A stretch of DNA of 64,000 nt from Flavobacterium soyangense. GTDB lineage: Bacteria > Bacteroidota > Bacteroidia > Flavobacteriales > Flavobacteriaceae. How positions within the stretch are numbered: the first letter of the stretch is position 1; the number at the start of each line of letters is the position of its first letter. Both the position numbers and the translations under genes were made by a program. The DNA lies in assembly GCF_015277675.1 (NCBI RefSeq), contig NZ_JADHEC010000003.1:62001-126000 (forward strand), read 5' to 3'. Of this stretch, positions 37,683 to 46,512 are shown piece after piece. The notes below the pieces were generated by a model that worked only from the letters and a program-made list of their open reading frames with translations, searched no databases and was not told the DNA's origin.

Positions 37683-38959
37683 ATGATACAATTATAAATG
37701 TAGAACATCAATTAATTCCTGTTCTCATAAAAATGGAACTGGAAGGCGTAAAAATAGACATTAAAACATTATCGAATGTAGAACTTGAATTAATTGAGTT
37801 GAGTAACAAAACCAAAATCCAGATTCATCGATTTGCAAATTCTGAACTAAACCTTAACAGTTCTGAACAAATTAGTGAATTACTTTTTGATGTTTTAAAA
37901 TTAGAGTCAAAAACAAAGAAAAAATCAAATAGTAGTTATTATTCTGTCGATAAATCACACTTAAACAAGTTAAGTAAAGACCACGAAATTATCCCTTTGC
38001 TTTTGGAATTTCGAAAAATAGTGAGCCTTTTGAAATTCTGTAGTCAGTTAAAAAAAGTTAATTGTAAAACAAAACGCTTGCACGGAAATTTTAATCAAAT
38101 CGGAACGGCTACAGGAAGATTTAGTTGTAGTAATCCTAATTTACAAAACATTCCAAACGTAGATATAAAACCTAAAGAAAATGAAGAAATAACTAGATTA
38201 AAAGTACTTGAATCTAAATTTAGAGAGGTGTTTATTCCAAAACAAGGATGCCAATTTATTGGAGCAGATTATTCTCAAATTGAACTTAGGGTAACGGCAG
38301 AAATGAGCCAAGATACTTTTTTGTTGAAAGCTTATAACGGAGATTTAGACATTCACAAACTTACTGCGAGTGAAATTTTTAAAGTAAAATTTGACGATGT
38401 AACCAAGGAACAACGTTCTATCGCTAAGTCAATTAATTTCGGTTTGATTTATGGAAAGACTGCTAATGGACTTGCGGAATCACTAACTGAAATCACAAAA
38501 AGGGTTCATTCTGAGGAACAGGCTCAAAAAATTATGGATGATTATTTTAAACGTTTTAGTGGGGTGAAGTCCTTTTTGGATGGATTGATTGTTTTTGCTG
38601 ACGACTACGGTTACTCCCAAACAATCTATGGAAGAAAAAGACCAATTCCAGAGTTAAGTTCTTCGAGAATGTCAGAAAGAGAAAAAGGAAAACGTCTTGC
38701 TATGAATTCTCCTATTCAAGGTAGTGCAGCGGATATTATTAAAATGGCGATGATAGCTTGCGACAAAGCTATTACAAAAAATAATCTCAAATCTAAGTTA
38801 GTACTCCAAATTCACGATGAATTATTGTTTGAAGTTCCTGATGATGAGGTGCCAATTATGAAAATTTTGGTAAAAAAGGAGATGGAAAATGCAGTAAAAT
38901 TATCTGTTCCATTAACAATAGATCTTAAAATAGGTAAAAACTGGGCTATTGCTCACTAA
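37679..38959 (+). CDS. Family-A DNA polymerase, polymerase domain only
   Basis: 426 residues, equal to the Klenow polymerase module without exonuclease. Motif A is FIGADYSQIELRVTAEMS (~residue 193, catalytic Asp), motif B RSIAKSINFGLIYGKTANGL (~245) and motif C LVLQIHDELLFEVP (~375), with the fingers signature TGRFSCSNPNLQNIP (~145) and NSPIQGSAADIIK (~343). All catalytic residues are intact. Start ATG overlaps the upstream stop, implying translational coupling. The chromosome should have its own polA elsewhere; this one is mobile and presumably replicates the island. Its complement is the exonuclease at the C-terminus of the upstream protein. Confidence 0.92.
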   Translation: MNDTIINVEHQLIPVLIKMELEGVKIDIKTLSNVELELIELSNKTKIQIHRFANSELNLNSSEQISELLFDVLKLESKTKKKSNSSYYSVDKSHLNKLSKDHEIIPLLLEFRKIVSLLKFCSQLKKVNCKTKRLHGNFNQIGTATGRFSCSNPNLQNIPNVDIKPKENEEITRLKVLESKFREVFIPKQGCQFIGADYSQIELRVTAEMSQDTFLLKAYNGDLDIHKLTASEIFKVKFDDVTKEQRSIAKSINFGLIYGKTANGLAESLTEITKRVHSEEQAQKIMDDYFKRFSGVKSFLDGLIVFADDYGYSQTIYGRKRPIPELSSSRMSEREKGKRLAMNSPIQGSAADIIKMAMIACDKAITKNNLKSKLVLQIHDELLFEVPDDEVPIMKILVKKEMENAVKLSVPLTIDLKIGKNWAIAH

Positions 38960-38972
38960 AAATTAAAATATT

Positions 38973-39881
38973 ATGAAAAATACACAATTAGAAAAATATC
39001 AAATCGATTTTGTCAAAATTAAAGTTAACATCGATAGTTCTACAACGATTAGAAAGGACAGATTAGTAGAACATCCTGCACTTAGGAATCAATATAGTTT
39101 AAATCCTATTTTAGGAGACTATGTAAAAAACTTTAGTCTCTATTTCTGTAATGACAACTCCGTAGTTATCAAATCTAGCATCCCTTATTTTCTATATGGA
39201 CATAATTATAAAGAGATTAGAGAGGGCCAGTTAAGTAAATTCGCAGAAATAATCGAAGGGTTATTGGGGATAGACGTAACTAAGGGAGTAGTCAAAGAGT
39301 TTGAATTTGGAGGATATGAAAAAATCGAGATTAGGAGCGATTCCTATTTGAAAAGTATTTTTGGAATGTGTGGATTTCAGTTAGAGAAATCAACATCTTT
39401 TATGAAAATGTACGGAAATCAATCAAGTGCGATTCATTATAAAGTTTATGATGCTATCGCAAATGCTAAAGTGAAGAAAACCTTCGAAGTTGCTAAATTC
39501 CCTAAAAGCACAGTAATAAAGCACGAAATTAAATTCCTAAATCCTAAAAAATATTTTGGAGAGGATATATTATTTTTTGATCTCTCAAATAATTTTCACT
39601 TCGGAAAAAATATTATGGACTGTTTACATAATTTACTACACGATTTTAAGGGTAAAATTATTTTTAAAAACGAAATAATCTATAAACCAATCAAAGACGA
39701 TCTAATAAATATTCTTTATGCTACTGTTAAAAATTTGGAAAAGAAAAACAGTATTATGGTTTATGAAGAATTGATGGATCTCATTAATACTTTGGGATTA
39801 ACTGCATCTCAAAAAAGTAAAAGAAAAAAATCAATTGAATTATTGGAGGAAGCATATAATCGAGAATTCAATATTTTTTAA
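38973..39881 (+). CDS. Possible phage/plasmid replication initiator (gene II/X-like)
   Basis: 302 residues, 13 bp after the polymerase. The block SSIPYFLYGHNYKEI (~residue 71) resembles the (L/F)PKFLYGNNL motif of gpII/X-type or Rep_trans-like initiators, and the order is also similar: GLLGIDVTKGVVKEFEFGG (~96), then HYKVYDAIANAKV (~150) and TVIKHEIKFLNPKKYF (~180), reminiscent of YDK...E / RxE signatures. I cannot point to a clear HUH motif or catalytic tyrosine, so the assignment is tentative. Position at the end of a helicase-exonuclease-polymerase operon supports a replication role. Confidence 0.45.
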   Translation: MKNTQLEKYQIDFVKIKVNIDSSTTIRKDRLVEHPALRNQYSLNPILGDYVKNFSLYFCNDNSVVIKSSIPYFLYGHNYKEIREGQLSKFAEIIEGLLGIDVTKGVVKEFEFGGYEKIEIRSDSYLKSIFGMCGFQLEKSTSFMKMYGNQSSAIHYKVYDAIANAKVKKTFEVAKFPKSTVIKHEIKFLNPKKYFGEDILFFDLSNNFHFGKNIMDCLHNLLHDFKGKIIFKNEIIYKPIKDDLINILYATVKNLEKKNSIMVYEELMDLINTLGLTASQKSKRKKSIELLEEAYNREFNIF

Positions 39882-39954
39882 TAAAAATCAATATGTGCGG
39901 TAACCTCACGTCGAAATAAGGGGTAATGTTACCTCAACAAAAAAAATTGAAACT

Positions 39955-41202
39955 ATGGCAACATTAAAATTTGTATTAAGTAAATCGCAACATCAGCGAA
40001 AAATAAAAAGTAAGGAGTCTATGCTTATGTTGAGGTATATTCACAAAAAGGAAGTTACTTACTTTACTGCTCATAAAAACATCGATGAAAAGTATTGGGA
40101 CGATAAAGCTCAACAAATTAAGAGAAGTTATTCAGGCTCTGACCGCTTTAACATCTACATCAAAACTGTTAGACAAAAAGTTGAAGATATTGTAAATGGG
40201 TTACTAATCAAAGGAGAGGATCCGAGTAAGGATTATGTTAAAAGATTATATACTTCGGGTATAGAGTTGCAGGAAAAGAAGAGACAATATAGTTTTTTTG
40301 AATTTGCAGAGATATATTTAGAGAATAGTAAAAAGCGTAAGACCGAAGGAACTATAAAAGGGTATCGTACCACGTTAAATCAGCTTAAAAAGTATGAAAA
40401 ATATTCAAAGGTAAAACTAGATTGGCAGAATATAGATATGACTTTTTATTATGACTTTTTGGATTACTACACAGGAATTCAAGGGTTGACAAATAATGGT
40501 TTTGGAAAGGTTATCAAAATAATTAAAGTTATTTTGAATGACGCAACAGAAAAGGGGTATAATTCAAATCGGACTTATCAGCATAAAAAATTCAAAACGA
40601 TAAAAGAAGAAGTAAATAACATTTATCTTTCAGAGGACGAAATTCAAAAATTAATTGATTTAGATTTGAAGAGCAATGGTTCCTTAGAACGTGTAAGAGA
40701 TTTGTTTGTTTTTGGGTGTTATACAGGACTTCGATTTAGTGATTTTAGTCAAGTTAAATCTGAACACATAGTGGACAACAAGTTAAGAATAAAAACAATT
40801 AAAACTGATGAATGGGTAACAATTCCATTGTTAAATGAAGTCAAAGACATAATGGAGAAGTACAAGGAAAGTCCGAACAGTTTGCCTAAATCGTGTGTAA
40901 ACCAGACGATGAACCGATATTTAAAAGAGTTAGGGGAGTTAGCTAAAATTGAGGATAAGGTGTTGAAAATAAGAAACAAAGGGAAGGAAAGAGTAGAAGA
41001 GGTCTTTTATAAATGGCAGCTAATTTGTACGCATACTGCAAGACGTTCTTTTGCTACCAATATGTTTAAGAGAGGTGTTCCGACCAGAGTAATTATGAAA
41101 ATTACAGGGCATCGCACAGAAAAAGCATTTTCAAGCTATATTAAAATATCGCAGGAGGAAAACGCAGATTTGATGTTGGAATACCTTAGCAAATCAGCAT
41201 AA
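39955..41202 (+). CDS. Tyrosine recombinase (integrase)
   Basis: 415 residues, typical Bacteroidota phage-type integrase. The N-terminal arm-binding region (TLKFVLSKSQHQRKIKSKES, ~3-90) and SAM-like core-binding domain (~100-210) precede the catalytic domain: Arg I in CYTGLRFSDFSQV (~257), the HxxR box CTHTARRSFATNMF (~358-371), GHRTEKAF (~383) and the nucleophile Tyr in FSSYIKIS (~394). It should mediate excision and integration at the tRNA 3' end. The gene lies mid-element instead of next to an att site. The upstream gap has GGTAAC/GTTACC repeats, possibly regulatory. Being the only integrase, it probably serves both islands. Confidence 0.93.
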   Translation: MATLKFVLSKSQHQRKIKSKESMLMLRYIHKKEVTYFTAHKNIDEKYWDDKAQQIKRSYSGSDRFNIYIKTVRQKVEDIVNGLLIKGEDPSKDYVKRLYTSGIELQEKKRQYSFFEFAEIYLENSKKRKTEGTIKGYRTTLNQLKKYEKYSKVKLDWQNIDMTFYYDFLDYYTGIQGLTNNGFGKVIKIIKVILNDATEKGYNSNRTYQHKKFKTIKEEVNNIYLSEDEIQKLIDLDLKSNGSLERVRDLFVFGCYTGLRFSDFSQVKSEHIVDNKLRIKTIKTDEWVTIPLLNEVKDIMEKYKESPNSLPKSCVNQTMNRYLKELGELAKIEDKVLKIRNKGKERVEEVFYKWQLICTHTARRSFATNMFKRGVPTRVIMKITGHRTEKAFSSYIKISQEENADLMLEYLSKSA

Positions 41203-41538
41203 AAATAAGTTTCTTTCAGTGTCTTTTTATTAAAGAGGAAGGCACTCAAAGAAACATCAGCATTACATTATTAGTACTGCTTTCTAAAGAAATACGACAT
41301 AACCTCTCGTAAGCATAACTTATAAGTTGGGTAAAAATACTTAACTGGATAAAAGTCCTGTCTTTTAGATGCATTATGCAACAGGTAAAAAGTAAATTTC
41401 AAAGAAAATAGAAAATGAAAGGCAGGACAACTTTAAGGCGTAGCTTTAAAAAGTTGTCCTCTTTTTTTTACTTCAATCTTTTAAATGAAGTGGTGCTTTA
41501 AGGTACTGTTGTTTAAAAGGGTTAAATCTGTTTTTCAA
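41203..41538. other. Gap after the integrase
   Basis: 336 bp without a credible ORF. Contains a terminator at 41423-41470; the remainder is AT-rich with no repeat or fold that I can support. Confidence 0.5.
41423..41470 (+). terminator. Intrinsic terminator downstream of the integrase
   Basis: AGGACAACT (41424-41432) pairs with AGTTGTCCT (41452-41460), inner partial stem TTTAA.../...TTTAAA, followed by CTTTTTTT. Confidence 0.8.
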
Positions 41539-41778
41539 CTAAAGAGGAATCTCAGGAAGAAAATCCTTAGGAGAGCATTCAAGAATCTCTGCTAATTTAT
41601 TGATATGAGATAGATTATACTTCGCTCTAAATTTTGAACTTTCAACATTTCCAATAAAACCGATGGACAGATTTAAAGCATAAGACAACTCTTTTTGAGA
41701 AATCTTCTTTTCTATACGCATTCTTCGAACTGTATCAATTACATATTGTTCAATCGGTTCTATATTCGAATTGTCCAT
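41539..41778 (-). CDS. XRE-family transcriptional regulator
   Basis: About 79 residues from the ATG at 41778 (MDNSNIEPIEQYVIDTVRRM); an upstream in-frame codon at 41796 is less likely. The HTH is clear: RIEKKISQKELSYALNLSIG then FIGNVESSKF, the order of an XRE helix pair. It is divergent from the lipoprotein gene, and the intervening region has a perfect 9-bp palindrome (41822-41841), a good candidate operator. Regulates itself and its neighbour by inference. Confidence 0.8.
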   Translation of the reverse strand: MDNSNIEPIEQYVIDTVRRMRIEKKISQKELSYALNLSIGFIGNVESSKFRAKYNLSHINKLAEILECSPKDFLPEIPL

Positions 41779-41821
41779 AAACTTGCATTTGGACAAAGTG
41801 AGTTAATGCCTAAAAATATTT

Positions 41822-41841
41822 CACTTACACAGGTGTAAGTG
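41822..41841. promoter_or_regulatory. Palindromic operator candidate
   Basis: CACTTACAC (41822-41830) AG GTGTAAGTG (41833-41841), a perfect 9-bp inverted repeat between divergent XRE regulator and lipoprotein genes. Confidence 0.65.
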
Positions 41842-41881
41842 TTTGAAAAAATGTTGATATTTGTGTAAAAAAAATAATACA

Positions 41882-42385
41882 ATGAAAAGCAAAACTTCAA
41901 TCTTAGTTCTACTATCACTTTTGATAATGAGTTGCAATCAAAAAAACAATAACGCTGACATTACTGAATGTCCTTTTGAAATTATTAAAGCAGAAAATAA
42001 TTTTTTTAAAAAAGTTGGTACAAAATACCAATTTACATTTACGGGTGCTACAAAAAATAAATCTGCAAATATTTTCGATGATGTTTATACCACATTAAAT
42101 GTAGAATTTGAATTAGATAATGGAAATATATTAACTCGTGAAGATTATAAAAGTGGATTAATGACAGGTTTTGGTGATTTGGAACATGCTTGGAAACCAA
42201 ACGAAATTAGACAGATTGATGATAATGGTGGAATAGATTCTGATTTTATACCTGAACACTATAAGCAATATCCAATTAAAAAAGTAACCGCAGTAATTAG
42301 GTTTAATACTAAAGACGTAATGAATGGAGCAGAGGCAGATTACTATTATAATATGGACATAACAGACATTTGGAAAAAACTTTAA
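41882..42385 (+). CDS. Hypothetical lipoprotein
   Basis: 167 residues from the ATG at 41882 (MKSKTSILVLLSLLIMSCNQ); the upstream TTG at 41861 would disrupt the lipoprotein signal. The lipobox is LIMSC. The mature part is acidic and beta-rich, including TLNVEFELDNGNILTRED and IPEHYKQYPIKKVTAVIRFN; it resembles no family I can name. It faces the XRE gene across the palindrome and ends 10 bp before a short possible ORF. Confidence 0.65.
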   Translation: MKSKTSILVLLSLLIMSCNQKNNNADITECPFEIIKAENNFFKKVGTKYQFTFTGATKNKSANIFDDVYTTLNVEFELDNGNILTREDYKSGLMTGFGDLEHAWKPNEIRQIDDNGGIDSDFIPEHYKQYPIKKVTAVIRFNTKDVMNGAEADYYYNMDITDIWKKL

Positions 42386-42464
42386 AAGTATAAAATTGAA
42401 ACTTTTATTTGCAATTGATAATAATACTTTCGTCTTGCAACAATCTGTCATTCAAACCAATTTT

Positions 42465-42602
42465 ATGATTGAAATGGTAAAATATGAGTCCACACTCACT
42501 GAAGATACAGAAATAAATGATACTCCAATAATAGACCAAACTAAATTAAAACCTCGTCCAAAAATTAAAGCCCTTATAGACGGCAAAGAAGTGTGGGTGT
42601 AA
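42465..42602 (+). CDS. Possible small protein
   Basis: 45 residues from the ATG at 42465 (MIEMVKYESTLTEDTEINDT), ending KALIDGKEVWV; a TTG at 42396 would give 68 residues. There is no good ribosome-binding signal, but ribosome-binding sites are weak in this phylum. The proline/lysine-rich tail is compact and unlike random translation. Unknown function; could be a chance ORF. Confidence 0.35.
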   Translation: MIEMVKYESTLTEDTEINDTPIIDQTKLKPRPKIKALIDGKEVWV

Positions 42603-42965
42603 TATGAAAATTAATTTTTCTTCCAAATTGATTAAATTCTTTTTTTTTACAAATAGTTTATAAATTGATTGAAACAGTAATGTTAGAATTTTTAAAGTTT
42701 CAAAATGTAATTATTACGGTTAAAAATTGTAGAACCATTGATAATAATCAATTATCTCTCTATTCAGAGATAGAAAGTCATTTCAAAAAAATAAAATTGA
42801 TTTTTGAATGGTCTCTTATAAAAAATCGTAGCTAAACTAAATTTAGCTACTGGAATTGAAGCGCTATGTCTTATGTAAATATTTTTTGAAATTAAGAAAA
42901 ACAATGTATTATCTTAGTTATTTAATAAAGAATAGTTTTACATTTGTTACTAACGAAATTTCAAA
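42603..42965. other. AT-rich gap before the ABC-3C operon
   Basis: 363 bp. Contains a perfect 9-bp hairpin (GTAGCTAAA 42828-42836 / TTTAGCTAC 42842-42850, CTAAA loop) and the promoter box at 42939-42946. No ORF credible. The hairpin has no T-run; it may be an operator or a decayed element. Confidence 0.45.
42939..42946 (+). promoter_or_regulatory. -7 element of the ABC-3C operon
   Basis: TACATTTG matches TAnnTTTG, 19 nt before the ATG at 42966. No clear -33 TTG. Confidence 0.5.
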
Positions 42966-44186
42966 ATGAGTACAATTCAAGATCAACATACGGCTGGCCC
43001 AATAGCGATAGGGTTTGATTATCAGTTCTATTACTTTATGTACTTAGCTCTTGAACTTAAACATGGGCAGAAGATTGGTTTTGAGGTCAAAGATGATGTT
43101 CATATTGATAGAGAAGATGGAACTACAGTTTTGTTTCAAGCAAAACATACTATTGTAAAAAACACAGACGGGTCTTTGCAAAATTTAACTACGTTAGATG
43201 CCGACTTATGGAAAACACTAAGTAACTGGGCTACTTTTATCAAAACTGGGAATACTAATTCAGATTTTCTCAATAAGCATTCATTTATCTTGGTTACTAA
43301 TAAAAGTGAAAATAATAATGATTTTATTAATTCACTTTCTTTATTTAAAGTAGATGAAAATATTGACAAAGCATTAGAGAAAGTAATTGAATTAGAGAAT
43401 AAAACTAAAGATGAAACTCTTAAAAAATATCTTAAGAATGTTTCTTCTCTAGGCAAAAGGAAATTAAAATCGTTTTTATTGAAACTTACAATTGAAACAG
43501 ATGTAGATGAAATAATAGAGAAAATAAAAAACAGGATATTTGAAAATATTAGACAAGAAAATTTAATAGATGCAGTATTTGAAAAATTGTCATCAAACTT
43601 GCAATTAGCAAAATATACGGATATTAAAGAGAGAAATAAATTTGAAATTTCTTTTAGAGATTTTAATGACAAATTTGGAAAATGTTTTAAAGCAGCGTAT
43701 GAAAATAAGCCATTACCAAAAAGAGAATTTCCAATTCTTTTACCTGACGATTTAGAAAGCCAAATATTCATAAAGCAACTACTTGATATTGGCGAAATAC
43801 AAAGCGGGTCAAAGGAAATTAGGATTTATACCACTCAAATGTTGAAAGCTCTAAATAATTTTTCTTATTGGGTAGATGAAAATTTTGTTCTGCCAACTGA
43901 TATGGATGAGTTTAAGAAAAATAGCATACAAATTTGGGTTAATGAATTTAAGTCAAAATATAGACAAATTGAAAGACAAGTTAATTCAGGTTCACTTATT
44001 GAAGACTTGGAAAACGATATTAAAAACTTAGGTGTTGACCTCATTGACTGTTTGCGTAAACAAGACTTATTTATACCAAGCTATCCTTCTCTTGGCATAG
44101 AACATAGCAACGGACATTATTATGCTCTATCGGATAAATTAGAAATAGGCTGGCATTTTGATTGGGAAAGTAAATACAAGGTATAA
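42966..44186 (+). CDS. ABC-3C system effector, nuclease-like (DUF4297-type N-terminus)
   Basis: 406 residues. The N-terminus GPIAIGFDYQFYYFMYLALE, then IGFEVKDDVHIDREDG and LFQAKHTIV (~residues 38-60), has the acidic D...QxK arrangement of restriction-endonuclease-like DUF4297/Cap4-type nucleases. The C-terminal part ends in YYALSDKLEIGWHFDWESK, resembling the conserved C-terminal domain of ABC-three-component (ABC-3C) effectors. It is the first of three coupled genes (its TAA overlaps the next ATG by one base). Inferred role: activated DNA cleavage during conflict with phage. Classification is from memory of the ABC-3C literature, not from a search. Confidence 0.7.
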   Translation: MSTIQDQHTAGPIAIGFDYQFYYFMYLALELKHGQKIGFEVKDDVHIDREDGTTVLFQAKHTIVKNTDGSLQNLTTLDADLWKTLSNWATFIKTGNTNSDFLNKHSFILVTNKSENNNDFINSLSLFKVDENIDKALEKVIELENKTKDETLKKYLKNVSSLGKRKLKSFLLKLTIETDVDEIIEKIKNRIFENIRQENLIDAVFEKLSSNLQLAKYTDIKERNKFEISFRDFNDKFGKCFKAAYENKPLPKREFPILLPDDLESQIFIKQLLDIGEIQSGSKEIRIYTTQMLKALNNFSYWVDENFVLPTDMDEFKKNSIQIWVNEFKSKYRQIERQVNSGSLIEDLENDIKNLGVDLIDCLRKQDLFIPSYPSLGIEHSNGHYYALSDKLEIGWHFDWESKYKV

Positions 44187-44638
44187 TGAAAGAAATGTAT
44201 TATATATATAATAACGAAGCAATTGCAAGTTGTGTGTTTTTGTCAATATTGAATAAAGTTGGCACATTGGATATTGCTCGTTCGTGTTTGGTTTTGCCTT
44301 TCTTATTGGATGATAGGACTGTGAATTATTTAAGAAGAAACCAAGATGTTGAATTGAATTTGGAGCAACTAATAAGAGAGCAATCAAGGTTATTCATCTC
44401 TTTCAATAAAAGATATTTGTCGTTATTACCCATTACAATTAATTCTTTGATGTTGTTAAGTAAAAGTAATCAAATCAAAATCGAAAACGAAATATCGATT
44501 GATGATTTTATAAACTTTGAGAGTGAAGATTTAGGTGATAGGTTTAACAAAATAGAAGACATTACGTCAAAATTTTTATCAATTATAGAACAGTATTCGA
44601 CAGCACAACTCTATAAAATTCTAAAAGTACAATTATGA
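44186..44638 (+). CDS. ABC-3C middle component
   Basis: 150 residues, small all-helical protein (MKEMYYIYNNEAIASCVFLS; CLVLPFLLDDRTVNYLRRN; a SIIEQYSTAQLYKILKVQL tail). Its length, the NNEAIA start and the position between effector and ATPase match the middle component (MC) of ABC-3C systems. The ATG overlaps the upstream stop, and its own stop overlaps the next ATG by 4 bases, showing tight coupling. It likely bridges effector and ATPase; not catalytic. Confidence 0.7.
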   Translation: MKEMYYIYNNEAIASCVFLSILNKVGTLDIARSCLVLPFLLDDRTVNYLRRNQDVELNLEQLIREQSRLFISFNKRYLSLLPITINSLMLLSKSNQIKIENEISIDDFINFESEDLGDRFNKIEDITSKFLSIIEQYSTAQLYKILKVQL

Positions 44639-46509
44639 AATTCATACTACATGAAATAAAACTATGGTTTAAGGATGAGGATACAGAGCCAAAAAGCTAT
44701 CATTTTTTAGCCGACAAAGTAAATGTTATTACAGGTGATGCGACAACAGGGAAAACAAGTTTTTGGAGTATAATCGACTATTGTCTTTTATCAGGAAAAG
44801 TAAAAGTTGCAAATACTATTAATGATAAAGTTTTGTGGTTTGGAATACAATTTACAATAAATGAAAAAGAAATATCCATAGTTCGGAAAACGCCAATTAA
44901 TGGGGCTGTTTCTTCAGAAGTATGTTTTAATTTTGGTTCATTGCCAAGCCAACCAACAAGCAATATAAGTATTGCTGAAATAAAAGCTATACTTGATGAG
45001 GAATTTGGAATTACTGATGCTTTAAGATTTCCTTATGGGAAAGCATTGGGAGGAACATCGTTCAATATTTCATATAGGCATTTCTTGTTATTCAATTCAT
45101 TAACAGAAAATGTCATAGGAGTTCAGGAAACTTATTTTGACACTACATATTATGGAAAAGAAGAGTATGATAAAGCCCTTGGTCATATTTTCGATTTGGT
45201 TATTGGTGTCAATGATATGGAGAATATCAAAGCCTTGGAAAGATTACAGGAAATAGAAGTTGAACTAAAGAAAATTAAAAACCAAGAAAAAAGTAATCAA
45301 AGCAAATCGAAAAATTTTGAAAAAGAAATATTTGGATTAATTGACAAATGTAAAAAACACAATTTTATTGAATATTCTGAATCTATTGATGATTTAGACT
45401 ATGCTTTATCTGTAATTCAAGAAGTTATAACCAATACAAAAAAGGTTGCAGAAAACTCAAAGTTGTTCACCGAAATTGACAGTTTATATAAAAGAAAGAA
45501 TGAAATACAGACTCAAATTATTGCGATAAGTCAGTATCAAAAAGAATTCGACTCATATAAAAGGAATCTGAATAAGTCTGCCGATAGTCTGCAACCTATT
45601 GAATTTTTAAATAAAAAATTATCAGACCAGTTAGTAGAGTCGTATGAAACAAAACTATTTATAGAGTCATTAGAATCGTCTTTGAAAAACATTAAGGCGA
45701 ATCTTTCAACAAAAATAACAGAACCCTTAAAAGTTACAGGAGAAGTAAAGGAGTTGCAAACTTGGTCACAGGAAATAGATAAGAGAATCAATCAACTAAA
45801 CGAGATAAAGAAGAATTATCATGCTGAAGGTGAAAAATTCATTGCATTAGGTGAAATAAAGTATGTTTATGAGCAATCACAAAAAAAAGAAGGAAACAAA
45901 CCTATTAATACAATTAAATTAAATAGTTTAAATGAAGAGAAATCGAGGATAGAAAAAGTACCCGCAAACACTTCGCAGATTAAATTTCAGATGAAAACCA
46001 TGTTTAATGAAAGTATTCAAAGGAATTACGATCAATTAAAGTCATTACCCACTTATAAAAATTATAAAACAGGATTTGATGATTCAGAAATGATACTGAA
46101 GTTGTATCCTCCATCAAACCAACTTCAATTTCCATTGGATAATGTTGGCAGTAAATCAAATTATATGTTTATGCACCTATGTGTTTATTTAGGATTACAC
46201 GAGCATATGATAAATCTTGAGCAAGTACACGTTCCGCAATTTTTATTTATTGACCAGCCGAGCATTCCATATTATTCAGGCACAGACGAAAAAGGGAATG
46301 ATGATAAAACGAAACTTATTGACGCATTCACTTTATTAAATTCATTTGTGAATTACATTACAACACAAAAACAAAAACATTTTCAGATATTAATGGTTGA
46401 ACATGCTTCTAAGGATTATTGGATCGATAACGACTTAACTTATTTTCACACCGTAGATGAATTTGTTGACGGAAAGGGATTAATTCCAAATGATGTTTAC
46501 AATAGTTAA
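44635..46509 (+). CDS. ABC-3C ATPase (DUF3732-like, SMC/Rad50-type)
   Basis: 624 residues. Walker A is VITGDATTGKTSFWSIIDYC (~residues 28-47), followed by LLSGKVKVANTINDKVLWFG and the EISIVRKTP strand, the start characteristic of DUF3732-type ATPases. A long coiled-coil covers ~195-470. The C-terminal ATPase half has the Walker B-like FLFIDQPSIPYYSG (~535) and the H-loop MVEHASKDYW (~584). Third gene of the coupled cluster. Inferred role: sensing or loading on DNA to activate the nuclease-like effector. Confidence 0.82.
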   Translation: MKFILHEIKLWFKDEDTEPKSYHFLADKVNVITGDATTGKTSFWSIIDYCLLSGKVKVANTINDKVLWFGIQFTINEKEISIVRKTPINGAVSSEVCFNFGSLPSQPTSNISIAEIKAILDEEFGITDALRFPYGKALGGTSFNISYRHFLLFNSLTENVIGVQETYFDTTYYGKEEYDKALGHIFDLVIGVNDMENIKALERLQEIEVELKKIKNQEKSNQSKSKNFEKEIFGLIDKCKKHNFIEYSESIDDLDYALSVIQEVITNTKKVAENSKLFTEIDSLYKRKNEIQTQIIAISQYQKEFDSYKRNLNKSADSLQPIEFLNKKLSDQLVESYETKLFIESLESSLKNIKANLSTKITEPLKVTGEVKELQTWSQEIDKRINQLNEIKKNYHAEGEKFIALGEIKYVYEQSQKKEGNKPINTIKLNSLNEEKSRIEKVPANTSQIKFQMKTMFNESIQRNYDQLKSLPTYKNYKTGFDDSEMILKLYPPSNQLQFPLDNVGSKSNYMFMHLCVYLGLHEHMINLEQVHVPQFLFIDQPSIPYYSGTDEKGNDDKTKLIDAFTLLNSFVNYITTQKQKHFQILMVEHASKDYWIDNDLTYFHTVDEFVDGKGLIPNDVYNS

Positions 46510-46512
46510 CCT

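Noticed and set aside
43136..43771. Minus ORF of 211 aa opposite the nuclease-like effector
   Set aside because: Rich in Ser/Phe/Leu as expected for the complement of an A-rich gene; the plus frame is in a coupled operon.
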